From Lysobacter concretionis Ko07 = DSM 16239 (GTDB lineage Bacteria > Pseudomonadota > Gammaproteobacteria > Xanthomonadales > Xanthomonadaceae): a DNA stretch of 64,000 bases. The stretch is from contig NZ_AVPS01000004.1 in NCBI RefSeq assembly GCF_000768345.1, forward strand, positions 186,001 through 250,000, in the 5' to 3' direction. Position numbers and translations under genes: made by a program. The notes under the pieces are model-generated. The model had not been told where the DNA came from. It ran no database searches and saw nothing but the letters and a program-made list of their open reading frames with translations. Shown here piece by piece: positions 48,773 through 57,700 of this stretch (positions are counted from its first letter, which is position 1; each line of letters starts with the position of its first letter).

Positions 48773-51000
48773 GGCCCGCACATGAAAACGCCCCGACCGG
48801 CGAGGGTCGAGGCGCGGAAAACATTGAAGCGGGCAGCTTCGTTTCCGATCATACCCCCATCGCTGTAGACGTGCACGAAGCGCAACGCTTCCTGGCCGTG
48901 CTTGATCCCGATGGCGAGTCGTGGCACTTCCGCACGTTCGCCGATACGGGCAGCGGTGGCGGCAAGAACTACGCCGGCGCGCTGGTCGACGTGGCCACCG
49001 ACCTGCAACTGGACAACGGCAACGGGCGCGGCGTGTTCGTGGTGGTCGGCGATGGTGGTGGTAAGGATGCAGAGATAGTCCGCGTCCGGGCTGTGTTCGC
49101 CGACTTCGATGGCACGCCGATGCCGGACACGTTCGACCTGGACCCGCACCTGATTGTTGAATCGAGCGCCGGCAAGTACCACGCCTATTGGCTGGTCGAC
49201 GGCATGGGCGTGGATGCGTTCAAGCCGACGCAACAGGCGATTGCGGCGCGGTACGGCAGCGACCCCAGCGTGTGCAATCCATCGCGCGTGATGCGCCTTC
49301 CGGGGTTCGTGCACCGCAAGGGCGAGCCGTTCCAGACCCGCATCATCCACGAATCGGGCGAGCCGCCATACAGTGCTGTCGAGGTGCTGGCAGCGTTCCC
49401 GCAGGCGTCCAAGGAGACCCCCCGGCAAGAGCATGCAACGGGCACTGGCGAGCGTGTGGTGAGCGAGGAGCGCCACGGCGATCTGCTGAAGCTGGCGGCG
49501 CGATTCGCACGGCAGGTTCACTTCGACGGGCTGGGTTCCGACGCGGCGCTGGCGGCGTTGTTTGCCGAGGCCGCACGGGGCCGGTGGACGCGCGAGGTTC
49601 CTGCCGATGAGATCCGGCGCGCCTTCGACGGTGCACTGGACAAGTGCCGGCGTGGCGAATGGAAGCAGGCGGATCAACCCGACGCGGATGATGCCAATGA
49701 TGAGCCGCCCGAGCCGCGTTTGATCGAGGTCGAGGTGGGCAACCTGATGAGCGCCAAGGTGGTGGCCCCGCGCTTCGTGGCTGCCCCGATCATCCCGCGC
49801 GGCGTGGCGACCTTGCTGGGTGGTCATGGCGGTGGTGGCAAGACCAACGGCGCGCTGTTGATGGTCGCGCATACCGCGTGCGGGCGACCCTGGGCTGGGT
49901 TCGAGTTCGAGCAGTGCAAAGGCGTGTTTATCAGCCTGGAGGACTCCGGCGACAAGGTACGTTTCACCCTGCGCAGGATCGTGGAGACGTACCGCCTAGA
50001 TTCGGAACTGGTGGCCGCGAACGTGCGCATCTTCGACGGCACGCAGGGCGATGCGGCGCTGATGACCGAGTTGAACGACCACGGCAACCGCACGTTGGTG
50101 CCGACGCCCCTGATGGTCGAGATGGAGGCCGCATGCGTCGGGGCTGGCTTGATCGTGGTCGACAACGCATCGGATGGATTCGACGGCAACGAAAACGACC
50201 GCAGGCAGGTGCGGGGTTTCATGCGCCGGTTGGCGGGCATCGCGAAGACCAACGACGCCGGTCTGGTGTTGCTGGCCCATATCGACAAGCACGCCGCGCG
50301 CAGCGGAGGCAGCGGCAACAACTACTCCGGCAGCACGGCCTGGCACAACTCGGCCCGCAGCCGGTTGGCGCTGGTCGACGAGGATGGCGCGATCGAGCTA
50401 CGCCACGAGAAATGCAACCTCGCCAAGAAAGCTGACCCGGTGCGGTTGGCATGGAATGACTTGGGCGTGTTGATCCCCGTCGCGGTGGACACGGCGAGCG
50501 CGAACGCAAGCGCCGACTTGATCGCCAGTGCCGACGCTGACCACGTGTTCGAGGTGGTGCGCGTGGCAGTGGAGTCGGGCGAGATCATCACGACTTCCAC
50601 GGCTGGCCCGCATACCACGGTGCATGCACTGGAGGCGCTTCCCGAGCTGGGGAAGGTCTACCGCGATAAGAGTGGCCGCAAGCGCGTGCGGGCGGCAATC
50701 GTTCGACTCGCTCGAGAGGGGCGCATCGTCCGCGCGACGTACACCACGCCGTCAAGGAACGTCCGGGAGTGCTGGCAGCCTTCCGAACTAACGCAGTCTG
50801 CCCCCGCAGGTGGTGAAAAAATCACCACAAATCCGCGTTGGTTAGATACCCCCATACCCCCACGCGCAACTAACGCGCAGTCGGGGGACTGCGTTAGTTC
50901 CGTTGAAGCCCCAACTAACGCAACTAACGCAACTAACGCAGACGAGTGTCCTAGGTGCGATGGCGAGGGCTGCCGTCACTGCGTCGAGGTGGCGCTGTGA
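48769..51000 (+). CDS. Fused primase-helicase (RepB-like primase, AAA RepA-like ATPase)
   Basis: The 743-residue protein has an N-terminal RepB-type primase domain (about 60-200: VRAVFADFDGTPMPDTFDLDPHLIVESSAGKYHAYWLVDGMG...SVCNPSRVMRLPGFVHRKG). A linker leads to a RepA/RecA-like AAA domain with Walker A LLGGHGGGGKTNGALL (about 349-364) and Walker B LIVVDNASDGFDG (about 460). C-terminal about 200 residues include a winged-helix-like region. It should replicate the satellite. Its last codons hold a short cysteine cluster (ECPRCDGEGCRHC) like a zinc knuckle. ATGA-coupled upstream. Confidence 0.88.
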   Translation: MRPAHENAPTGEGRGAENIEAGSFVSDHTPIAVDVHEAQRFLAVLDPDGESWHFRTFADTGSGGGKNYAGALVDVATDLQLDNGNGRGVFVVVGDGGGKDAEIVRVRAVFADFDGTPMPDTFDLDPHLIVESSAGKYHAYWLVDGMGVDAFKPTQQAIAARYGSDPSVCNPSRVMRLPGFVHRKGEPFQTRIIHESGEPPYSAVEVLAAFPQASKETPRQEHATGTGERVVSEERHGDLLKLAARFARQVHFDGLGSDAALAALFAEAARGRWTREVPADEIRRAFDGALDKCRRGEWKQADQPDADDANDEPPEPRLIEVEVGNLMSAKVVAPRFVAAPIIPRGVATLLGGHGGGGKTNGALLMVAHTACGRPWAGFEFEQCKGVFISLEDSGDKVRFTLRRIVETYRLDSELVAANVRIFDGTQGDAALMTELNDHGNRTLVPTPLMVEMEAACVGAGLIVVDNASDGFDGNENDRRQVRGFMRRLAGIAKTNDAGLVLLAHIDKHAARSGGSGNNYSGSTAWHNSARSRLALVDEDGAIELRHEKCNLAKKADPVRLAWNDLGVLIPVAVDTASANASADLIASADADHVFEVVRVAVESGEIITTSTAGPHTTVHALEALPELGKVYRDKSGRKRVRAAIVRLAREGRIVRATYTTPSRNVRECWQPSELTQSAPAGGEKITTNPRWLDTPIPPRATNAQSGDCVSSVEAPTNATNATNADECPRCDGEGCRHCVEVAL

Positions 51001-51254
51001 ACGCCCGGTGCGATCGGTGCGGGGCTGGGTTCCCCCGCGACTCTGCCGACGACTGGAAGCGGCTCTGCCTGCCTTGCTGGCGCGAGACCAACGCCAAGCC
51101 CGCGACGACCAGGCGAGCGCCCCCGGCAGCGGTGCCTGCCGAGATGCTGCCCCGCTTGATCCGGCTGTGCCATCCCGACCGGCACAACAACAGCGAGGCG
51201 GCGACCACCGCGACCCAGTGGCTGCTGTCCCTGCGTCAAGGCGGTGGACGGTGA
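50997..51254 (+). CDS. Small CxxC zinc-ribbon protein with HPD motif
   Basis: The GTG at 50997 overlaps the primase stop and gives 85 residues. CDRCGAGF (C-x2-C) and CLPCWRE (C-x2-C) form a probable zinc ribbon. LIRLCHPDRHNNSEAATTATQWLLSLR resembles helix II-III of a DnaJ J-domain, including HPD. The two parts suggest DNA/protein binding plus a possible DnaK interaction; no experiment is known to me. Confidence 0.65.
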   Translation: MNARCDRCGAGFPRDSADDWKRLCLPCWRETNAKPATTRRAPPAAVPAEMLPRLIRLCHPDRHNNSEAATTATQWLLSLRQGGGR

Positions 51255-51657
51255 GTTCGACGCGGCCCGCTATCGAGAGCACGTCCCGCCGACCTGGGCC
51301 GGACTGTGTGCGGGCCGCCGTGGCTTCGCAGGGCACGGCAACCCATACGGCGACCATTTGCTGGTCTGGTGGCAAACAGGCGGTCAGGAGCGCGCCCCCG
51401 AGGTCAGGCGCTACCTTGCTCGCTGCGCGTCACTGGCGTGGCACTGCGAGCCGCTGGTGGCCGTTGCGGCGATCACCGATGCGATGGCGTTGGTGGCGTC
51501 GAGGCGGTGCCGTCCGGCCGGCGTGGCAGCCAAGGCACTGCGAATGCGCAATGGTGAGTTCCTGCGACTGCGCACCGATGCCGCGCGCTGGTTGTCCCGT
51601 GGAATCGACCAGGCAGTGGGTCGCTACCGATCGGGAACGCTGCGCCCCCGCTTCTAG
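51244..51657 (+). CDS. Hypothetical satellite protein
   Basis: A 137-residue protein with a GTG start that overlaps the upstream gene by 11 bases. It opens MDGEFDAARYREHVPPTWAGLCAGRRGFAGHGNPYGDHLLVWWQTGG and ends in basic helices. No family recognised. Likely part of the replication operon. Confidence 0.6.
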   Translation: MDGEFDAARYREHVPPTWAGLCAGRRGFAGHGNPYGDHLLVWWQTGGQERAPEVRRYLARCASLAWHCEPLVAVAAITDAMALVASRRCRPAGVAAKALRMRNGEFLRLRTDAARWLSRGIDQAVGRYRSGTLRPRF

Positions 51658-51858
51658 GCAAACTGTTGTTGTGGCCCTACACCCGACCCGACCAGAGCCA
51701 CCACGCGATGCCCGGCGCGATATCCGGGCGCTCTGTGAGGGGGGGCATGGAAAGTCTGGAGAGGTCGACACCGGACACCGAGCCACCCCCAAACTTCACG
51801 CATCCACAATTCAGAACACGACCCCGCCTGAGTGATTCGGCGGGCGCAGGAGGACGGC

Positions 51859-52029
51859 ATGGGCGACCACAAGCAACATGCGATCAAGCGCCGGGAACTG
51901 GAATGGCTGCTACGCGATTACGGCGTGTCCCGCTCGCTTCGGTTGGGCGTGGCACAGGCGCTGTCTCCAGAGTCTTTGGACAAGCTGCTACGGCAACTGA
52001 AGCGGCGAAGCATTTTTAGCCTTTCATGA
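51859..52029 (+). CDS. Small basic protein before the capsid gene
   Basis: The start at 51859 has GGAGG eight bases upstream. The 56-residue product is helical and basic (MGDHKQHAIKRRELEWLLRDYGVSRSLRLGVAQALSPESLDKLLRQLKRRSIFSLS). Such small proteins before capsid genes can be head assembly factors or regulators; no family is recognised. Confidence 0.55.
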   Translation: MGDHKQHAIKRRELEWLLRDYGVSRSLRLGVAQALSPESLDKLLRQLKRRSIFSLS

Positions 52030-52335
52030 GTCAAGAATTTTAGCGAAATGCAGATGACATGCCGGGCGCTGTCATCTGCGGTAACAGGCATGCCGGGCGC
52101 TGCCTGCGAAACAACAAGCCCCGCCACATACGGCGGGCGCGGTGCACGTCACCCCCTCGGTTACTTCGGTTCGGGCGATCCAATCGAATGACCAGTCTCG
52201 CGCGCGACGCCGGGACAAGAGGTGCGGAACGTGCAACCGGACACGGAAACCGACCGGGCAAAGGGGTTTACGCGACGTAACCCCATTGCATGCGGCAGGT
52301 CTGTATCGACTCCCCAATTCAAAGGAACAACTGCA
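52030..52335. other. Capsid gene leader with hairpins
   Basis: Non-coding. Contains the twin hairpins 52050-52106 and an imperfect palindrome GGGGTTTACG/ACGTAACCCC (52263-52284). The capsid start with AAGGAA lies at its end. Confidence 0.6.
52050..52106 (+). promoter_or_regulatory. Twin hairpins with an identical loop
   Basis: Stem GCAGATGACA/TGTCATCTGC (52050-52059/52070-52079) and stem CAGGCA/TGCCTG (52085-52090/52101-52106) both close the loop TGCCGGGCGC. Different stems with the same loop suggest a recognised RNA structure (for example a protein-binding or attenuator element) or a palindromic DNA site. Confidence 0.6.
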
Positions 52336-53475
52336 ATGACTGCAAACATTAACGAGCTGGTCGGCGAGATCAATACCGCCTTCGCCGAGTTCAAGGAACA
52401 CCACACCGACGAGCTGCGCGCGATCCGCAGCGAGATCGAAGGCGTGGCCACGGGTCAGGCCGCCCGCGAGATGGGCGGGGCCACGGTCGGCAACCGCCTG
52501 GCGGTCTCGGTTGGTGCCAGCGTCACCAAGGGCATCGGCGAGAACCCCGCGTTTGCTGCGCTGAAGGAATGGAATCAGGGCACCGCGCGACTCAACATCG
52601 ACGCAGGCATCCGTGCCGCGATGGGTAACGAGAACTTCGTCCCGACCGATGGCACGTTCTACCCGAGCCAGCCGGAGCGCCGCGATGGAGCGGTGCTGAA
52701 GCCGCAGCGTCCGTTGCGCTTGATGGACGTATTGCCGTCGCGTCCGGTCAAGACGGATTCGGTGGAGTTCGTGCAGCTCAACGCGACCGGCGATGCTACC
52801 GAGCAGATCAAGGAAGGCGACGAAAAGCAGGGCATCACCTTTGCGGGCGTCAAGCAGTCGGCCATCGTGGCGACCATCGCCGGCCACACGACCGCATCGC
52901 GGCAGGTGCTGGACGACGTGAACACGCTCAAGTCGCAGGTTGATTCGGTGCTGTCCCACAAGGTGCTGTCCCGACTGGAACACCAGTTGATCAACGGTGC
53001 CGGTGGCGCTGGGCAGATCAACGGATTGCTGACCCAGGCATCGGCGTTCGTTCCGACCATCGGCACGACCGAGGCGGACATCATCGGCGAGGCGCTGGTG
53101 GCGATGGCGAACGCGGGCTATGCGCCCGGTCTGGTGCTGATGAATCCGATGGACTGGTTCCGCATCCAGCTGACCCGCAAGAACGAAACCGATGATGAGT
53201 ACGTGTTCGGTTCGCCGACCGTCCCGGTACCGCCGTCGCTGTGGAACACCCGCATCGTGACCACGCCGAGCATCGCGGCCCGTTCGGCGCTGGTGGTCGA
53301 CACCGCGTTCACCACGGTGCTGGATCGCCAGAAGGTCAGCGTGCTGGTGAGCAACAGCCACGCGGATTACTTCACCCGGAACCTGATCATGATCCTTGCC
53401 GAGATGCGCGCGGGTCTGGAGGTGCTGGACGTGAACGCCGTGCGGAAGCTGACCCTTCCCGCCATCGTCCCATAA
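52336..53475 (+). CDS. HK97-fold major capsid protein
   Basis: The start at 52336 (MTANINELVGEINTAFAEFKEHHTDELRAIRSEIEG) gives 379 residues. A helical N-terminal segment (about 1-75) resembles the delta domain of HK97-type capsids, followed by the coat fold (DGAVLKPQRPLRLMDVLPSRPVKTDSVEFVQLNATG, HTTASRQVLDDVNTLKSQVDSVLSHKVLSRLEHQLINGAG, GLVLMNPMDWFRIQLTRKNETDDEYVFGSP). No prohead protease, portal or terminase gene accompanies it. It could build or resize heads using helper components. Confidence 0.92.
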   Translation: MTANINELVGEINTAFAEFKEHHTDELRAIRSEIEGVATGQAAREMGGATVGNRLAVSVGASVTKGIGENPAFAALKEWNQGTARLNIDAGIRAAMGNENFVPTDGTFYPSQPERRDGAVLKPQRPLRLMDVLPSRPVKTDSVEFVQLNATGDATEQIKEGDEKQGITFAGVKQSAIVATIAGHTTASRQVLDDVNTLKSQVDSVLSHKVLSRLEHQLINGAGGAGQINGLLTQASAFVPTIGTTEADIIGEALVAMANAGYAPGLVLMNPMDWFRIQLTRKNETDDEYVFGSPTVPVPPSLWNTRIVTTPSIAARSALVVDTAFTTVLDRQKVSVLVSNSHADYFTRNLIMILAEMRAGLEVLDVNAVRKLTLPAIVP

Positions 53476-53564
53476 GACTCCTAGCAGGGGTTCGCGACTG
53501 GGGCCTGCTAGGAACCTAACCCCCTGAGCGGCTGGTTTGCCTACCGGCGAAAGAAACAGGCGCT

Positions 53565-53599
53565 AGCCCCCGTCCTAACCGGCGGGGGCTTTCTTTTAT
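53565..53599 (+). terminator. Terminator after the capsid gene
   Basis: Stem AGCCCCCG/CGGGGGCT (53565-53572/53583-53590), a 10-base loop and a TTTCTTTTATT tail; the cold-shock gene follows. Confidence 0.85.
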
Positions 53600-53614
53600 T
53601 GCGAGGGACGAAAC

Positions 53615-53863
53615 ATGACAGAGGAAACACACACCGGCACGGTCGCCCATTGGGATGATGCGCGCGGGTTTGGCTTCGTGACACCGGACGCAGGCAGCGC
53701 TGACGTGTTCGTGAGCTTTGCCACCATTGAAGGCGACGTGCGCCTGGCAGCCGGGGAGCGCGTGGAGTTCATCGCGTTCCCAACCCCGAGAGGGCCGAGG
53801 GCGAGAACCGCGCGACGTGTCGGAGAGGCGACCGGCAAGGATACGGGGGGCATAAAAGTCTGA
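53615..53863 (+). CDS. Cold-shock domain protein
   Basis: The 82-residue protein is a cold-shock domain (THTGTVAHWDDARGFGFVTPDAGSADVFVSFATIEGDVRLAAGERVEFIAF) with the RNP motifs GFGFVT and DVFVSF. It binds single-stranded nucleic acid. It has terminators on both sides, so it is probably its own transcription unit. Likely a satellite gene affecting RNA structure or helper transcription. Confidence 0.9.
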   Translation: MTEETHTGTVAHWDDARGFGFVTPDAGSADVFVSFATIEGDVRLAAGERVEFIAFPTPRGPRARTARRVGEATGKDTGGIKV

Positions 53864-53978
53864 GACCCCTTCACGCCCTGACCGATCTGCCCCCTTCGCA
53901 TCATCGGTAAGTCCAAAGACTTGGTGAAAAAATAGCCAACCGTCTGGCGCTGCCGAGCTGGCGTATAAATCACACTGA

Positions 53979-54012
53979 CCCCGTTCCGGACAATCCGGGC
54001 CGGGGCTTTTTT
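53979..54012 (+). terminator. Terminator after the cold-shock gene
   Basis: Outer stem CCCCG/CGGGG (53979-53983/54001-54005) and inner stem CCGGA-CAA-TCCGG (53986-53998), followed by CTTTTTT. Confidence 0.8.
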
Positions 54013-54390
54013 GTGCCCGCGATTCGGGAAAATCGCCACAACCTGAGCGATGCCGGCACGTGCGCCAAGCGTAGTTCAATCGCTAAGGGCAGGTCACGAG
54101 CAACCCCCGATCCGATAGCGTGAGCAATGGCCGTCCAGGCTGCCCAGAACGTCGCGCAAGGGCTGCGGCTGCCCCCCGGCCCATATCGACCTGCCTGAAG
54201 CGTGTACGCCCTTCTGACTCGCCATCATGAGCAACCGTCCCTGGCACCGCTGGAACGATGCTGACCTGGCCCATGCCGCCACCCGGCGCGGGCCCAGTTC
54301 GACACGGAGAGCTACGGCGCAATGGTGGCCGGCACTGACCCCGCCATGCCGTGCGCTGGCGAGGGTCTTCTTTTGCCTGCTGAGTGCGCG

Positions 54391-54415
54391 GCCTGCTGTT
54401 ACCGTGCTGTTACGG
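54391..54415 (+). repeat. Right arm repeat of the satellite
   Basis: GCCTGCTGTTAC plus CGTGCTGTTACGG; direct repeat of 45912-45936 with two mismatches. Confidence 0.65.
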
Positions 54416-54427
54416 GCCAGAAACGAA

Positions 54428-54450
54428 AAAACCGACACTAGGCCGGTTTT
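54428..54450 (-). terminator. Terminator of tRNA-Val
   Basis: AAAACCG/CGGTTTT (54428-54434/54444-54450), 33 bases downstream of the minus-strand tRNA-Val 3' end, followed on that strand by TTTTTCG. Confidence 0.6.
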
Positions 54451-54482
54451 CGCTGTAATGCTTGCTGTGTAAGGCTTTCCAC

Positions 54483-54557
54483 TGGTGGGCGGTGCAGGGA
54501 TCGAACCTGCGACCCTTGCCGTGTGAAGGCAATGCTCTACCGCTGAGCTAACCGCCC
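54483..54557 (-). tRNA. tRNA-Val(CAC), satellite integration site
   Basis: A 75-base cloverleaf on the minus strand: acceptor GGGCGGT/ACCGCCC, D arm GCTC-AGCGGTA-GAGC, anticodon stem TTGCC/GGCAA with loop TTCACAC (anticodon CAC), T arm GCAGG-TTCGATC-CCTGC and encoded CCA. The 20-base att core of element 2 covers the anticodon arm and variable loop. The gene remains intact because the element supplies the 3' end. Confidence 0.96.
54511..54530. other. attR core of element 2
   Basis: GACCCTTGCCGTGTGAAGGC, identical to 45802-45821. Confidence 0.85.
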
Positions 54558-54568
54558 GGGGGCCGCGC

Positions 54569-54599
54569 AGTATACAGCGAAGCGGGGGATTTTTGGCAA
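54569..54599 (-). promoter_or_regulatory. Promoter of tRNA-Val
   Basis: On the minus strand TTGCCA (54599-54594) and TATACT (54574-54569) are 19 bases apart, with TATACT 11 bases before the tRNA. The spacing is slightly long. Confidence 0.5.
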
Positions 54600-54773
54600 G
54601 TGGTTATTCGCCATCGCGCTTCGTCTGTCTCACCCAATGAGATGCGTCCGTAGTACGTTGGCGCAGCAAAATCCATTGTCGCCCGGCACGACCCCGCACC
54701 CCGATCCGCCCATGCCGGTCGGCACGGGGCGGGTCGGGAATGACCGCACCGTCTTGATCCGCAGGGGCCCGCA

Positions 54774-57700
54774 TTGGAAGAAATCGACCGTGGACTGATC
54801 GTCTACCGGGCCAGCCGGCTGGAAGGCCTGCTGGAAGCGTTGGCGTATTTCATCGGCCAGCATCCGCCAAGCCAGGTGCTCGCGCCGCAGACGGTGATCG
54901 CGGCCCATCCGGGGATGAAGCAGTGGCTGTCCACCGAGCTCGCGCGCCGGCGCTGCGAGGGCGGTATCAGCGGCATTGCGGCCAATCTGGACATCGTCCT
55001 GCCCAGTGCCTGGCTGGACCGGCTGGCGATGGAAGTGCAGGGCGAGTCGGCGGTCGCATTGGCGCCGTATCAGCGTGGCGGCCTGCGCTGGCGCATCCAC
55101 GAAATCCTGCCGACGCTGGACGATGCACAGGTTCACCGGTATCTGGAAGGCAGCGACCAGGCGCGCCGCCGGTTCCAGCTGGCCGACCGGCTGGCGCGCA
55201 TCTACACGCAGTACATCGTGTACCGGCCCGACTGGCTGGATGCGTGGGCGGTCGGCAAGCGCCTGCCGGAATTGGCGGGCGGCGACTCGCGCGGGCACGA
55301 TCTGCTGGCGTCGCTGTGGAAAAAACTGCGGCAGCAGGTCGGTCATCCTCATCGCGGCGAGTTGTTGAAGCAGGTGCGGGCGAGCTTGCTGGGCGGGCAG
55401 CCGATCGTCGATGAAGCCGAGCCGCTGCACGTGTTCGGCATCAGCCATCTGGCGCCGTCGGAGCTGGGCGTATTGGCCTCCGTGGCGCAGCGCCGGCCGG
55501 TGGTGCTGTATGTGCCGGACCCGTGCCGGGAGTACTGGCTTGATCAGCGCGGCGACCGCGAGACGTTGCGGCAGCAGGTCGAGGCCGACCCCTACGGGCA
55601 GGCGACCGAAAGCCTCTTCCTGCAGCAGCGCCACCCGCTGCTGGGCGCCTGGGGCCGGATGGGGCAGCACTTCCTGCTGGCGTTGGACGGCCTGGAGGTG
55701 GGCGTCGATATCCGCCATTGGGGTGACAAGTCCGAGGAGGCACCGGATGGAAACCGCCTGCCGCGGCTGCAGGAAAGCATCCGTCGATTCGCCCCGGAGC
55801 TGCTGGCGCCGGTGGGCGGTCATGCCAGCCAGCGCGACGACGCTTCGCTGCGGGTGCACGCCTGCCATACCCGCCTGCGCGAGCTGGAGGTGCTGCGCGA
55901 CGCGCTGTTGAAGGCGCGGGTGGACAACCCGGACCTGCTGCCGCGCGACATCGTCGTCATGGCGCCCGACATCCAGGCCTACGTGTCGCTGCTGCCGGCG
56001 GTGTTCGGCGCGGCCGGTGAACACCAGGGCCCGCTGCCGTACCACATCGCCGACGTGGCGGTGGCGCGTTCGCATTCGTTGCTGGAAGCCTTCCGGCGGC
56101 TGCTGGACCTGCCCCAGTCGCGGATCACCGCGCCCGAAGTCGTCGACCTGCTGGGCGTGCCGGAAATCGCCCGCCGTTTCGAACTGGCCGACGCGGACAT
56201 CGCGGTGCTGGTCGGCTGGTTGCAGAACAGCCGGGTGGCCTGGGCGCTGGATGGCCGGTTCCGCAGCGACCTGGGTGTGCCGGCGATCGACGAACACACC
56301 TTCGCCTGGGGCATGGACCGGATGATGGCCGGTTACCTCATGGGCGCCGTGACCGACGCCGGCGCCAATGCCGTGACGCTGCCCGACGGCAGCACGCTTG
56401 CGCCGCTGGCCGGTGTCCACGGTCCGCAGGCCGCGCTTCTTGGTGCGCTCGATGGCTTGCTGGTGCAACTGGCACACCTCCACGCGGCCGGCAGAAAGAC
56501 CCGGCGGGCCAGTGAATGGGCCACGTGGCTGGAGCAGGTCTTCGACGCCCTGTTCCGCATCGACACGCGGGATGCCAGCGCGCGCGAGGCCGAGGCGCAG
56601 GTGCGCCGGTTCATCCGTGCGATCGCCAGCGAGCCGAAGCAGGGCGATCCGGCTTCCTCGCTTGATCCGGAGCTGGAGTTCAGCGTCGTGCGCGAGGTGC
56701 TGCTGGAGCGCCTGGCGGCCACGCCGGAGCGTCAGCGCTTCCTGATGGGCGGTGTGACCATCTGCGGCATGGTCCCGCAGCGCGCGATTCCGTTCCGTGT
56801 CGTGGCCGTGCTCGGCCTCAACGACGGCGACTTCCCGCGTGCCGGCAGCGATGGTGGTCTGGACCTGATGACGACCCACCGGCGCCTCGGCGACCGCGAC
56901 GTGCGCAGCGACGACCGCTACCTGTTCCTGGAAACCGTGATGTCCGCGCGCGACATGCTGCACCTGAGCTACATCGGCGAGGGCGTGCGCGACGGCAAGC
57001 CGCGCAATCCGGCCGCACCGTTGGTCGAACTGCTGGACGCGCTGGCGAACGCGGCCGCAACGCAATCGGGTGACGCGGACATCGGCCGGCCGTGGCACAT
57101 CAAGCACCCGCTGCAGCCATTTGATGCGCGCTATTTCGATGGCAGCGACCGGGCGCTGTTCTCGTTCAGCCACAGCCACGCGGCCATGGATGCCGGTGAC
57201 CACGCGGCGTTGTCCGGATGGTCCTTCGTCGACGGCACGGCCGTGGACGCGGCCGACGAAACGTCATCGTCCATCGCATTGCGGCAGGTGTTCGCCTATT
57301 TCCGCGACCCCGCCAGACACCTTCTGGCCGATGGACTCCGTCTGCGGCTGGACGCGTTGAGCGAGGATCGCCTGCGCGACCGCGAACGGCTGGAAGCAAA
57401 ATTCGAAGGCCTGGACCAGATCGCCAAGCGCGTGTTCAACGCCGCCGTGTCGGTGCCGGAAAAAGCGGTGCCGGAAGACGTCCCGGAGTGGATGCGGCTG
57501 ACCGGCATGGTGCCGCCGGGGACGGTCGGCGATGAAGCCTGGTCCACGACCCGCAAAGAAGTCGCGGCATTGTTGGCGACCATTGATGGGCACGCGTTGT
57601 TCGACCCCGCATTGCCGGAAGCGACGCCGCTGCTGATCGATCGCCCGCTGCGCGGGACGGACGGCGCCCGCCTGCAGGGCGAGTTGCGCAAGGTCTACGA

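Larger units (their letters stand above)
53864..54482. other. Non-coding right end of the satellite
   Basis: No protein-coding frame is supported. It includes the terminator at 53979-54012, the right arm repeat 54391-54415 and a terminator at 54428-54450. It could hold a packaging (cos/pac) site, but I cannot identify one. Confidence 0.55.
45802..54530. mobile_element. Phage satellite-like element in tRNA-Val(CAC)
   Basis: The 8.7-kb element is bounded by the 20-base att core and carries an inward integrase at its left end, regulators, a primase-helicase, an HK97-fold capsid gene and a cold-shock protein. The gene set without portal, terminase, protease and tail genes points to a satellite that needs a helper phage, rather than a complete prophage. 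The alternative is a prophage remnant, but the operon is compact, all overlaps are intact and no broken genes are seen. Confidence 0.8.

Noticed and set aside
54227-54472. 81-codon open frame at the right end of the satellite
   Set aside because: No ribosome-binding site, no recognisable pattern, and it crosses the arm repeat and terminator.
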